13,259 nt of DNA from positions 1-13,259 of the forward strand of contig DASROJ010000266.1 in assembly GCA_035646975.1 (NCBI GenBank). Direction: 5' to 3'. Source of the stretch: DASROJ01 sp035646975 (GTDB lineage Bacteria; Acidobacteriota; Polarisedimenticolia; JACPZX01; DASXTC01). The notes beneath the pieces are model-generated. The model was not told the DNA's origin. It was given only the letters and a program-made list of their open reading frames with translations, and searched no databases. Numbering within the stretch: position 1 is the first letter of the stretch; each line of letters opens with the position of its first letter. This document shows positions 1 to 6,737 of this stretch, piece by piece. Both the position numbers and the translations under genes were made by a program.

Positions 1-1
1 A

Positions 2-7
2 TATAAT
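2..7 (+). promoter_or_regulatory. Candidate -10 box for a possibly leaderless transcript
   Basis: A perfect TATAAT lies at 2-7, with only 8 nt between it and the ATG at 16. No Shine-Dalgarno-like purine run occurs between them. If this hexamer is a real -10 element, transcription would begin about at the ATG, which would make the first gene leaderless. The -35 region is outside the window, and TAA at 4-6 is also an in-frame stop, so the match could be chance. Confidence 0.3.
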
Positions 8-15
8 GGACGGCG

Positions 16-510
16 ATGGAAATCACGACGCTGCCGCTCAGCAGGAAGCCGGAAAGGCTGGACCAGCTGGTCGATGAGTGTCTGCAGGAGCGCCGCAACG
101 AGAGCCTTCGGAGCAGCGACGGCGAGCGCGCGGCCGGCCAGCCGGAGTTCGCGCGGCAGATTGCCGCCGACATCCCCGAGTTCCCGATGGATCGCGGGCT
201 GATCAAGGAGGCGCTGGCCTGTCTCATCCGCGAGGCGGCCGCGCGGGTCGCCCCGGAGGCGCGGCTTCGCGTCACGGTGAAGGCCAACCGCAACGCGCTG
301 ATGTTCGCGGTGAAGGCGCCCGGGCCGGGTCTGGCCGGGCCGCAGCGCGACAAGGCCTTTTCCGGCGAGCCGGCGGCCGGGACCCTGGCGCGCGCGCGGC
401 TGATCATCGCGGCGCACGGGGGAGTGGCCTGGGCCAACGGGCTGCCGGGCAAGGGGATCACCTATTACTTCTCGCTGCCTATCCCGCGATCCGCCGTGGC
501 GCGGCCCTGA
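16..510 (+). CDS. Degenerate stand-alone histidine-kinase-like ATPase (HATPase_c) domain protein
   Basis: A 164-residue protein whose layout follows the C-terminal half of a sensor histidine kinase. The post-dimerisation linker is at about residues 1-45, an N-box-like helix (IKEALACLIREAAA) at 63-76, a strand region at 82-100, a GPG turn at 103-105, and a terminal block with AHGG (133-136) and a YFSLP strand (151-155). The family is normally fused to a dimerisation/phosphoacceptor domain, which is absent. Key residues are altered: the N-box Asn position reads Glu72, the DxGxG Asp position reads Ala (APGPG, 101-105), and the second glycine-rich lid lacks its GxGxGL pattern. An in-frame TAA at 4-6 makes the ATG at 16 the first available start, so this is not simply clipped by the window edge, although a frameshifted kinase remnant remains possible. 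It has no obvious ribosome-binding site. It may be a non-catalytic adaptor or a decaying gene. The fold assignment is inferred from pattern only; no enzymatic role is claimed. Confidence 0.6.
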   Translation: MEITTLPLSRKPERLDQLVDECLQERRNESLRSSDGERAAGQPEFARQIAADIPEFPMDRGLIKEALACLIREAAARVAPEARLRVTVKANRNALMFAVKAPGPGLAGPQRDKAFSGEPAAGTLARARLIIAAHGGVAWANGLPGKGITYYFSLPIPRSAVARP

Positions 511-531
511 GTTTTCAGTATCCCGTTGAGC

Positions 532-537
532 TATAAT
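532..537 (+). promoter_or_regulatory. Candidate -10 box upstream of the sdhCAB operon
   Basis: A perfect TATAAT at 532-537 lies in the 76-bp gap between the HATPase-like gene and sdhC, 49 nt before the sdhC ATG. This would give a leader of about 40 nt. No good -35 hexamer is present at 16-18 bp spacing (GAGTTT at 509-514 is poor), so the site may be activator-dependent or spurious. Its position at the head of a five-gene run favours a real promoter. Confidence 0.4.
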
Positions 538-572
538 GCCGCCGGTTTTCCAACCTCCCTTACGCGTTGATC

Positions 573-590
573 GGTAGATGGGGTAGATGG
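573..590 (+). repeat. Perfect 9-bp tandem repeat spanning the sdhC start, creating a two-codon uORF
   Basis: GGTAGATGG occurs twice without a gap, at 573-581 and 582-590. The second copy supplies the sdhC ATG (587). The first copy supplies another ATG (578) in the same frame, which reads ATG GGG TAG and stops directly before ATG 587. The run therefore reads Met-Gly-stop-Met. There is no canonical Shine-Dalgarno for either ATG beyond a G-rich stretch. The duplication is seen directly; a regulatory role is inference. Confidence 0.5.
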
Positions 591-1210
591 GTCAGACATC
601 GTTCTGGGCACGACGGATCCACTCGCTCTCCGGCGTCGTCCCGATCGGGGCGTTCCTCCTCGAGCATTTTTTCGAGAACTCCTACTCGACGCAGGGGGCG
701 GCCGCCTACAATGAGATGGTCATGAAGATCCAGACGCTCCCCTATGTGCTCTGGATCGAAGTCTTCGTCATCTTCCTGCCGATCCTCTTCCACGCAGTGT
801 ACGGTGTCTGGATTGCCACCCAGGCCAGGTACAACGTCGCGCAGTATCCGTACTTCCGTAACTGGATGTTCATGCTCCAGCGCGTCACGGGGATCATCCT
901 GTTCTTCTACATCGGCATGCACGTGTACGAGACGAGATTCCAGGTCTTCTTCGACGAATCGATCAAGTCGCATTTCTTCGAATACATGCGGGATCATGTC
1001 TTCAGCAACCCGGCTTATGTCGGGCTCTACGTGGTGGGAATCCTGTCGGCGGCGTTTCACTTCGCCAACGGGCTCTGGACGTTCGGCATCGTGTGGGGCA
1101 TCACCGCGGGGCGGCAGGCGCAGCGGTACTCGTCGTACGCCTGCGCGGGCATCGGCGTCGTCGTTGCCGGCATGGGAATCAACTCGTTGCTCGGCTTCTT
1201 CGCGCACTGA
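587..1210 (+). CDS. sdhC: Succinate dehydrogenase/fumarate reductase cytochrome b subunit (di-haem type)
   Basis: Integral membrane anchor of succinate:quinone oxidoreductase (complex II). It binds haem b and quinone and docks the SdhA-SdhB catalytic head on the inner face of the cytoplasmic membrane. The 207-residue sequence resembles Bacillus subtilis SdhC throughout, including a matching N-terminus (RRIHSLSGVVP), YFRNWMFMLQRVTGI at 89-103 and FHFANGLW at 157-164. Five membrane helices can be placed at about 14-30, 57-79, 93-113, 143-168 and 183-205. Four histidines, His27, His69, His112 and His158, fall at the positions that ligate the two haems in the Bacillus enzyme. This single large subunit with two haems is characteristic of menaquinone-linked enzymes, which can run as succinate oxidase or fumarate reductase; direction cannot be read from sequence. 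The ATG at 587 is the only start that fits the family N-terminus. It is first in a run with sdhA and sdhB. There is no separate sdhD, as expected for this type. Confidence 0.95.
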   Translation: MGQTSFWARRIHSLSGVVPIGAFLLEHFFENSYSTQGAAAYNEMVMKIQTLPYVLWIEVFVIFLPILFHAVYGVWIATQARYNVAQYPYFRNWMFMLQRVTGIILFFYIGMHVYETRFQVFFDESIKSHFFEYMRDHVFSNPAYVGLYVVGILSAAFHFANGLWTFGIVWGITAGRQAQRYSSYACAGIGVVVAGMGINSLLGFFAH

Positions 1211-1240
1211 GCCGGCAAAGCCGGGAGGTACACCGGGAAC

Positions 1241-3019
1241 ATGGCAAAGCAGAGCTACATCGTGGTGGGCGGCGGGCTCGCCGGACTGATGGCGACCATC
1301 AGGCTGGCGGAGGCGGGCCATGACATCGCCCTCATCTCCTTCGTGCCGGTGAAACGCTCTCATTCGGTCTGCGCGCAGGGCGGCATCAACGGCGCTGTGA
1401 ATATCAAGGGAGAAGGGGATTCTCCCGAGATCCATTTCGACGACACCGTCTACGGCGGCGATTTCCTGGCCAATCAGCCGCCGGTCAAGGGAATGTGCTC
1501 CGCCGCCCCCGGCATCATCTACCTGCTGGACCGGATGGGCGTCACCTTCAACCGGACCACGGAGGGGCTGCTCGACTTTCGCCGGTTCGGGGGCACCCTG
1601 TACAACCGCACCGCCTTTGCCGGGGCCACCACCGGCCAGCAGATCCTCTACGCGCTCGACGAGCAGGTGCGAAGGCACGAAGCGGCGGGCCTGGTGAAGA
1701 AGTTCGAGTTCTGGGAATGCCTGGGCCCGATCCTCGACGACGACGGCGCGTGTCGCGGCGTGGTGGCGCTCAACCAGGTCGACATGACGGTCCGCGCGAT
1801 GATGGCCGATGCCGTGGTGCTCGCCACGGGCGGCTGCGGCATCATCTATGGCAAGTCGACCCTGTCCACGACCTGCACCGGTACGGCCGTCTCGTCGGCC
1901 TATCAGAGCGGAGCCGCCTACGCCAACGGAGAGTTCATCCAGGTGCACCCGACCGCCATCCCGGGTGCCGACAAGCTGAGGCTCATGTCCGAGTCGGCTC
2001 GCGGCGAGGGGGGCCGTGTCTGGGTGCCGAAAAAGCAGGGGGACACCCGTTCCGGCAGGAGCATCCCCGAGACCGAGCGTCTGTATTTCCTGGAGGACAA
2101 GTATCCGAAATACGGCAACCTGGTTCCCCGGGACATCGCCACGCGGGAGATCTTCGACATCTGCGTCAACCGCGGGATGGGAATCGGCGGCGGGCGCGCG
2201 GTCTACCTGGACCTGACGCACATTCCCCGCGCGACCCTGGACAAGAAGCTCGGCGGCATCCTGGAGATTTACGAGAAGTTCGTCGGGGTCGATCCGCGCG
2301 ACGAGCCGATGATGGTGTTCCCCGCGGTGCACTACTCGATGGGAGGCATCTGGGTCGACTTCGACCAGATGACCAGCGTGCCGGGTCTGTTCGCCGCCGG
2401 AGAGTGCGAGTACCAGTATCACGGCGCCAACCGGCTCGGAGCCAACTCCCTGTTGTCGTGCATCTACGCCGGGCAGGTTTCCGCCGCGTCGATGATCCGC
2501 TACGCCGGATCGCGCGGCCGGGGCGCCGCCGAAGCCCCTTCCACCGTCGCCGAGCGCGAGGTGAAGCGCTGGAGCGGGCTCCAGGACAGGATCGCGCTGA
2601 TGGACGGCCCGGAGAATCCGTACCAGATCTGGAAGGAGCTGGGCGAGATGATGACCGACAACGTCACCGTCGTGCGCGACAACGCGCGCCTGAAGGCCAC
2701 CGACGCCCGGCTGCGCGAGATGATGGAGCGGTGGCGGAAGATCGGTGTGCCCGACAAGGGCCGCCACATGAACCAGGGACTGATCTTCACCCGGCAGCTC
2801 TGGAACATGCTCGAGCTGGCGCTAGTCATCACGCTGGGAGCGCTGATGCGCGACGAGAGCCGGGGCGCGCACTACAAGCCCGAGTTCCCCGATCGGGACG
2901 ACGAGAAGTTCCTGCGGACCACCCGGGCCACCTGGAGCCAGGACGGGCCCGCCATCACCTACGAACCGGTGGACACGTCGCTGATCCGCCCGCGCAAGCG
3001 TGTCTATACCGCCGCCTGA
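1241..3019 (+). CDS. sdhA: Succinate dehydrogenase/fumarate reductase flavoprotein subunit
   Basis: Catalytic FAD subunit that interconverts succinate and fumarate and passes electrons to the SdhB iron-sulfur clusters. It has 592 residues, normal for the family. Visible landmarks in order are the dinucleotide-binding loop VVGGGLAG (8-15); the flavinylation motif RSHSVCAQGG with His41 as the expected covalent FAD site (39-48); ATGGCG (195-200); the HPT motif with His236; Arg297 in LVPRDIATRE, matching the family's proton-delivery arginine; HYSMGG with substrate-binding His364 (364-369); and GANRLGANSLL (395-405) near the FAD. Long segments resemble the Bacillus/Acidobacteria branch rather than the E. 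coli branch, in agreement with the partner SdhC. The start is supported by GGGAGG at 1223-1228. It sits 30 bp after sdhC and 25 bp before sdhB, forming a sdhCAB cluster. No key residue is missing. Confidence 0.96.
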   Translation: MAKQSYIVVGGGLAGLMATIRLAEAGHDIALISFVPVKRSHSVCAQGGINGAVNIKGEGDSPEIHFDDTVYGGDFLANQPPVKGMCSAAPGIIYLLDRMGVTFNRTTEGLLDFRRFGGTLYNRTAFAGATTGQQILYALDEQVRRHEAAGLVKKFEFWECLGPILDDDGACRGVVALNQVDMTVRAMMADAVVLATGGCGIIYGKSTLSTTCTGTAVSSAYQSGAAYANGEFIQVHPTAIPGADKLRLMSESARGEGGRVWVPKKQGDTRSGRSIPETERLYFLEDKYPKYGNLVPRDIATREIFDICVNRGMGIGGGRAVYLDLTHIPRATLDKKLGGILEIYEKFVGVDPRDEPMMVFPAVHYSMGGIWVDFDQMTSVPGLFAAGECEYQYHGANRLGANSLLSCIYAGQVSAASMIRYAGSRGRGAAEAPSTVAEREVKRWSGLQDRIALMDGPENPYQIWKELGEMMTDNVTVVRDNARLKATDARLREMMERWRKIGVPDKGRHMNQGLIFTRQLWNMLELALVITLGALMRDESRGAHYKPEFPDRDDEKFLRTTRATWSQDGPAITYEPVDTSLIRPRKRVYTAA

Positions 3020-3044
3020 ACCGGGCACGGAGGAGAGGCCAGAC

Positions 3045-3791
3045 ATGCCACAGACCGTCCGAGTGCGGGTGCGCCGGCAGGATGCTCCCGGCACCCCGGC
3101 CCGCTGGGAAGAATTCAGTCTTCCCCACGTGCCCGGCATGAACGTGATCTTCTGCCTCATGGAGATCCAGCGAAACCCCGTCACGGCGGACGGCAGGAAG
3201 ACCACGCCGGTGGCCTGGGAGGCGCATTGCCTCGAGGAGGTCTGCGGTGCCTGCACGATGCTGGTCAATGGCAAGGTGCGGCAGTCCTGCTCTGCGCTGG
3301 TGGACCGCCTCACACAGCCGATCATGCTCGAGCCGATGAGCAAGTTCCCGGTGGTGAGGGATCTGTCGGTGGACCGCGGCCGCATGTTCAAGGATCTGAT
3401 CCGGATCAAGGGCTGGATACCGATCCAGGGGACATACGACCTGGGCCCGGGACCGCGCATGGCCGCCGAGGCGCAGGAGCAGGCCTACAAGCTGTCGACC
3501 TGCATGACCTGCGGCTGCTGCCTGGAGGCCTGCCCGAACGTGAACAGCCGCTCGAGCTTCATCGGGCCGGCGGCCATCTCCCAGGCGCGTCTGTTCAACA
3601 CGCATCCCACCGGACAGATGAACGCCGGCGAGCGTCTCGACGCCCTGATGGAGCCGGGTGGAATCTCCGAATGCGGCAACGCCCAGAACTGCCTCGAAGT
3701 CTGTCCCAAGGAAATCCCTCTGACGACCAGCATCGGGTATGTCGGGCGCGAAGTCACGCTGCACGCCCTGGGCAAGCTGCTCGGAAGCTGA
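3045..3791 (+). CDS. sdhB: Succinate dehydrogenase/fumarate reductase iron-sulfur subunit
   Basis: Electron-transfer subunit of complex II, carrying [2Fe-2S], [4Fe-4S] and [3Fe-4S] clusters between SdhA flavin and SdhC quinone/haem. The 248-residue product has the N-terminal ferredoxin cysteines Cys62, Cys67, Cys70 and Cys82 (HCLEEVCGACTM then SC). The second-domain motif CMTCGCCLEACP has Cys153, 156, 159 and 163, and CGNAQNCLEVCP has Cys210, 216 and 220. Cys158 is an extra cysteine inside the 4Fe motif. The start at 3045 is preferred over an in-frame start at 3000, because GGAGGAG at 3029-3035 is well spaced from 3045 and the longer version would overlap the end of sdhA and add 15 residues unlike the family. 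The ALDH gene follows after 12 bp. Confidence 0.95.
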   Translation: MPQTVRVRVRRQDAPGTPARWEEFSLPHVPGMNVIFCLMEIQRNPVTADGRKTTPVAWEAHCLEEVCGACTMLVNGKVRQSCSALVDRLTQPIMLEPMSKFPVVRDLSVDRGRMFKDLIRIKGWIPIQGTYDLGPGPRMAAEAQEQAYKLSTCMTCGCCLEACPNVNSRSSFIGPAAISQARLFNTHPTGQMNAGERLDALMEPGGISECGNAQNCLEVCPKEIPLTTSIGYVGREVTLHALGKLLGS

Positions 3792-3803
3792 ACGGAGCCT
3801 TGC

Positions 3804-5231
3804 ATGACCGAGCGGAAGATCTTCATCCGGGGCGAGTGGCGCTCCACGGGCGATGTGTACGAAATCCGATCGCCGCACGACGGCGTCGTGGTGACGCGGG
3901 CGCACCGGGCGCGTCCGGCCGACATCGAGGACGCGATCGTCGCGGCGCGTGACGCCTTTTCGATCACCCGGTCCATGCCGACATGGAAGCGCACGGCGAT
4001 CCTCCGGGGGATCGCCGAGGGGATCGGCCGGCGTCGCGAAGAGCTGGTGAACATCCTCGCGCTGGAGGCGGGCAAGCCGGTCAAGGCGGGGCGCAACGAA
4101 GTCGACCGCGCGATCTTCACCTTCGAGGTGGCCGCCGAGGAAGCCCGCCGCATCGGAGCCGAGATGTTCCCGATGGACTGGGCCCCGTCGGGCGCCGATC
4201 GGATCGGGCTGGTGAAGAGGTTTCCCCTGGGCCCTCTCGCGGCCATCGTGCCGTTCAATTTCCCGCTCAACCTGAGCGCGCACAAGATCGCCCCGGCCAT
4301 CGCCTCGGGCAACACGATGGTGCTGAAGCCCGCGACGCAGACCCCGTCGGCCGCGCTCGTTCTCGCGGAGGTGGCGGACGCCGCGGGTCTTCCGGCCGGC
4401 GCATTGAACGTCGTCGCGGCGACGGCCAAAAACGTCGTGCCGCTCGTCATCGACGAGCGGTTCAGGATGCTGACCTTCACGGGAAGCGCCGCGGTGGGAT
4501 GGGACCTGAGACATCGCGCCGGAAAGAAGCGCGTGACGCTCGAGCTGGGAGGCAACGCCGCGGCCATCGTGCACGAAGACGCCGATCTCCAACGCGCCGC
4601 GGAGCGGATCACCTTCGGGGGCTACTCCTACTCGGGGCAATCATGCATCTCCGTGCAGCGCGTGCTCGTGCAGCGCAAGGTCCAGGAGCGGTTCATGGAG
4701 ATATTCGTGCCGATGGTGAAGGCGCTCAAGACAGGGGACCCTCTCGACGACTCCACCGACATCGGGCCGATGATCACCGAACAGGACGCCCGGCGCGTCG
4801 CGTCGTGGATCGAGGAAGCCGCCGCCGGCGGCGCCAGGGTGGTGCTCGAGGGGGTCCGCAAGGGGGCGCTGCTGACTCCATCCATCGTCACGGACGTGGA
4901 CCCGGAGATGAGGATCTCCTGTCAGGAAGTGTTCGGTCCCGTGGTGGCCATCAGCTCCTACGATTCGCTCGACGAAGCCCTGGCCACCGTCAACCGGAGC
5001 GACTTCGGGCTGCAGGCCGGCATCTTCACCCGCCACGCGCCGTCGGCCTGGAAAGCGTTCGAGCGGCTCGACGTCGGCGGCGTGATGGTCGACGACGTGC
5101 CGACCTTTCGCATCGACCACATGCCCTACGGCGGTGTGAAGGACTCCGGTGCCGGCCGGGAGGGGATCAAGTACGCCATCGAGGAGATGACCGAGATCAA
5201 GGTCATGGGCTGGCACATCGATCGAAACTGA
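3804..5231 (+). CDS. NAD(P)+-dependent aldehyde dehydrogenase (ALDH family 21/lactaldehyde dehydrogenase-like)
   Basis: Cytosolic enzyme that oxidises an aldehyde to a carboxylate with NAD(P)+. The 475-residue length is typical. Motifs in order are oxyanion-hole Asn152 in PFNFPLN (150-156), cofactor-binding Lys175 in VLKPA, the nucleotide loop FTGSAAVG (225-232), general base Glu247 in LELGGNAA, nucleophile Cys281 in GQSCISVQR, and EVFGP with Glu375. Segments such as LVKRFPLGPLAAIVPFNFP, GYSYSGQSCISVQRV and DVPTFRIDHMPYGGVKDSG are like the ALDH F21/lactaldehyde dehydrogenase-like group rather than classical betaine-aldehyde or methylmalonate-semialdehyde enzymes. The substrate cannot be read from sequence. 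Its place directly between sdhB and aspA makes a C4 semialdehyde (for example succinate semialdehyde, yielding succinate for SdhA) an attractive but unproven possibility. GGAG at 3794-3797 supports the ATG at 3804. All catalytic residues are intact. Confidence 0.9.
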   Translation: MTERKIFIRGEWRSTGDVYEIRSPHDGVVVTRAHRARPADIEDAIVAARDAFSITRSMPTWKRTAILRGIAEGIGRRREELVNILALEAGKPVKAGRNEVDRAIFTFEVAAEEARRIGAEMFPMDWAPSGADRIGLVKRFPLGPLAAIVPFNFPLNLSAHKIAPAIASGNTMVLKPATQTPSAALVLAEVADAAGLPAGALNVVAATAKNVVPLVIDERFRMLTFTGSAAVGWDLRHRAGKKRVTLELGGNAAAIVHEDADLQRAAERITFGGYSYSGQSCISVQRVLVQRKVQERFMEIFVPMVKALKTGDPLDDSTDIGPMITEQDARRVASWIEEAAAGGARVVLEGVRKGALLTPSIVTDVDPEMRISCQEVFGPVVAISSYDSLDEALATVNRSDFGLQAGIFTRHAPSAWKAFERLDVGGVMVDDVPTFRIDHMPYGGVKDSGAGREGIKYAIEEMTEIKVMGWHIDRN

Positions 5232-5243
5232 GGAGGCGATTCC

Positions 5244-6644
5244 ATGCAGGGCCGCATCGAGAAGGATTCTCTCGGCGAAAAGGAAGTGCCGGCCGGCGCC
5301 TATTACGGCATACAGACCGCCCGCGCGGTGGAGAATTATCCGATCAGCGGTCTGAAGACGCACCCGCGTCTCATCGACGCCTACATGTATCAGAAAAAAG
5401 CCTCGGCGCTCGCCAACAAGGAATCCGGTGTCCTGAAGGCGGAAATCGCCGACGCGATCGTGAAGGCCTGCGACGAAGTGCTTGCGGGAAAGCTGCGCGA
5501 CCAGTTCGTCGTCGACGTCTTCCAGGCGGGCGCCGGCGTCTCGCAGCACATGAACACCAACGAGGTGCTGGCCAACCGCGCCATCGAGATCCTGGGGGGC
5601 AGGCTCGGCGACTACTCGGTGGTTCATCCCAACGACCATGTGAATTTCGGCCAGTCGACCAACGACACCTATCCCACGGCGATGAGAATCGCGGCGCTGC
5701 TGTGCGCCGGAGATCTCGCTCCCGTGCTCACCGCGCTCGAGACGGCGCTCGACGCCAAGGGAAAGCAGTTCGACCATGTGCTGAAGTCGGGACGGACGCA
5801 CCTCCAGGACGCCGTGCCGGTGCGGCTCGGGCAGGAGTTCGCCGCCTACGCGCGGGCGATCGGCCGTTGCCGCCGGGTGCTCAAGGATGCCTGCGTCCAG
5901 GCGGAGGAGCTGGGTCTGGGTGGAACCGCCGCCGGCACCGGGTTGAACACCGCGCCCGGCTATCGCGAAAAGGCGATCGGTCATCTGCGGGAATTCACGG
6001 GGCTCGACCTACGTCCGAGCCCCGACATGCGCGAGGCGATGCAGTCGTGTCTGCCGATGGCCGCGATGGCTTCGGCGCAACGCATGCTCGCGCTGGAGGT
6101 CATCCGGATCACCAACGACCTGCGGCTGATGGCGTCGGGACCGATCACCGGTCTGGCGGAGATCGTATTGCCGGCGGTACAGCCGGGTTCATCAATCATG
6201 CCCGGCAAGGTCAACCCGGCCATCCTCGAGATGGCGGCGATGGTCTGTTTCCAGGTGGTCGGAAACGCCGCCGCGGTCGATTGCGCCGTCCAGGCCGGCC
6301 AGCTCGAGCTCAACGTGATGATGCCGACGATGGCGTTCAACGTCGGGCTGTCGTTTGAAATCATGAAAAACGCGCTCACCGTGCTGCGCGCCCGGTGCAT
6401 CGAGGGGATCCGGGCCAACGAGGAGGCATGCCGCCGCTACGCGGAGCTTTCGCCCAGCATCGTGACCGCGCTGAATCCCTATATCGGCTACGCGAAGGGC
6501 GCCGAGGTGGTGAAGGAGGCGCTGAGCAGCGGCAAGACGATTCCCCAGGTGGTTCGTGAAAGAGGGCTGATGTCGGAGGAGGATCTGAAGAATATCCTCG
6601 ACGCTTTCAAGATGACCGAGCCGGGGATCGCGGGAAAAGACTGA
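5244..6644 (+). CDS. aspA: Aspartate ammonia-lyase (aspartase)
   Basis: Reversibly deaminates L-aspartate to fumarate and ammonia. The 466-residue protein belongs to the aspartase/class II fumarase superfamily. It carries the N-terminal pattern LGEKEVPAGAYYGIQTARA (10-28), MNTNEVLANRA (103-113), HPNDHVN followed by QSTND (128-141), GRTHLQDAVP with His186 (183-192), GTAAGTGLN (227-235) and the signature loop GSSIMPGKVNP (315-325), with Ser317 as the expected catalytic serine. The YYG N-terminus, the GAGVSQHMNTNEVLANRA stretch and LQDAVP favour aspartase over fumarase C, but the two families are close and a fumarase or mixed activity cannot be fully excluded. AGGAGG at 5231-5236, overlapping the ALDH stop codon, gives a strong start at 5244. 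Being last in the sdhCAB-ALDH run, it would feed fumarate to, or draw it from, the complex II reaction. Confidence 0.87.
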   Translation: MQGRIEKDSLGEKEVPAGAYYGIQTARAVENYPISGLKTHPRLIDAYMYQKKASALANKESGVLKAEIADAIVKACDEVLAGKLRDQFVVDVFQAGAGVSQHMNTNEVLANRAIEILGGRLGDYSVVHPNDHVNFGQSTNDTYPTAMRIAALLCAGDLAPVLTALETALDAKGKQFDHVLKSGRTHLQDAVPVRLGQEFAAYARAIGRCRRVLKDACVQAEELGLGGTAAGTGLNTAPGYREKAIGHLREFTGLDLRPSPDMREAMQSCLPMAAMASAQRMLALEVIRITNDLRLMASGPITGLAEIVLPAVQPGSSIMPGKVNPAILEMAAMVCFQVVGNAAAVDCAVQAGQLELNVMMPTMAFNVGLSFEIMKNALTVLRARCIEGIRANEEACRRYAELSPSIVTALNPYIGYAKGAEVVKEALSSGKTIPQVVRERGLMSEEDLKNILDAFKMTEPGIAGKD

Positions 6645-6670
6645 CCTCACGTGTTATCTTGAGGCGCCTC
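6645..6670 (+). promoter_or_regulatory. Inverted repeats in the aspA-lipoprotein gap
   Basis: The 93-bp gap after aspA begins with CCTCA (6645-6649), which can pair with TGAGG (6660-6664). This overlaps a perfect 10-bp palindrome, GAGGCGCCTC, at 6661-6670. There is no T-tract, so an intrinsic terminator is not well supported. An extended -10-like TGTTATCTT (6652-6660) lies inside the structure. Either an operator/promoter for the lipoprotein gene or a weak transcript end is possible. I see no clearer promoter in this gap. Confidence 0.25.
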
Positions 6671-6737
6671 GCTGTCCCGCATCTCTGTGTCATGATGTCG
6701 GTGTCTTGATGCCTCGTTCACTCCAGGGAGGTTGGTC

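Noticed and set aside
560..2767. Long open frame (735 codons) on the minus strand opposite sdhC and sdhA
   Set aside because: Its product is rich in Arg/His/Asp/Val with no family resemblance. It mirrors the codon pattern of the well-supported sdhCA genes, as is common in GC-rich DNA.
3000..3044. Longer sdhB starting at 3000
   Set aside because: It would overlap the end of sdhA and ignore the strong GGAGGAG ahead of 3045; the extra 15 residues do not resemble family N-termini.
2955..4640. Long minus-strand open frame opposite sdhB and the ALDH gene
   Set aside because: Low-complexity, His/Arg/Gly-rich product lying wholly opposite conserved genes; antisense shadow.
4641..5984. Minus-strand open frame opposite the ALDH and aspA genes
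   Set aside because: No recognisable domain and entirely opposite conserved enzyme genes.
6645..6670. Intrinsic terminator after aspA
   Set aside because: The short inverted repeats lack a following T-tract; kept only as a low-confidence regulatory structure.
6732..6737. TTG start two codons upstream for the lipoprotein
   Set aside because: The ATG at 6738 has better spacing from GGGAGG and gives a normal signal peptide.
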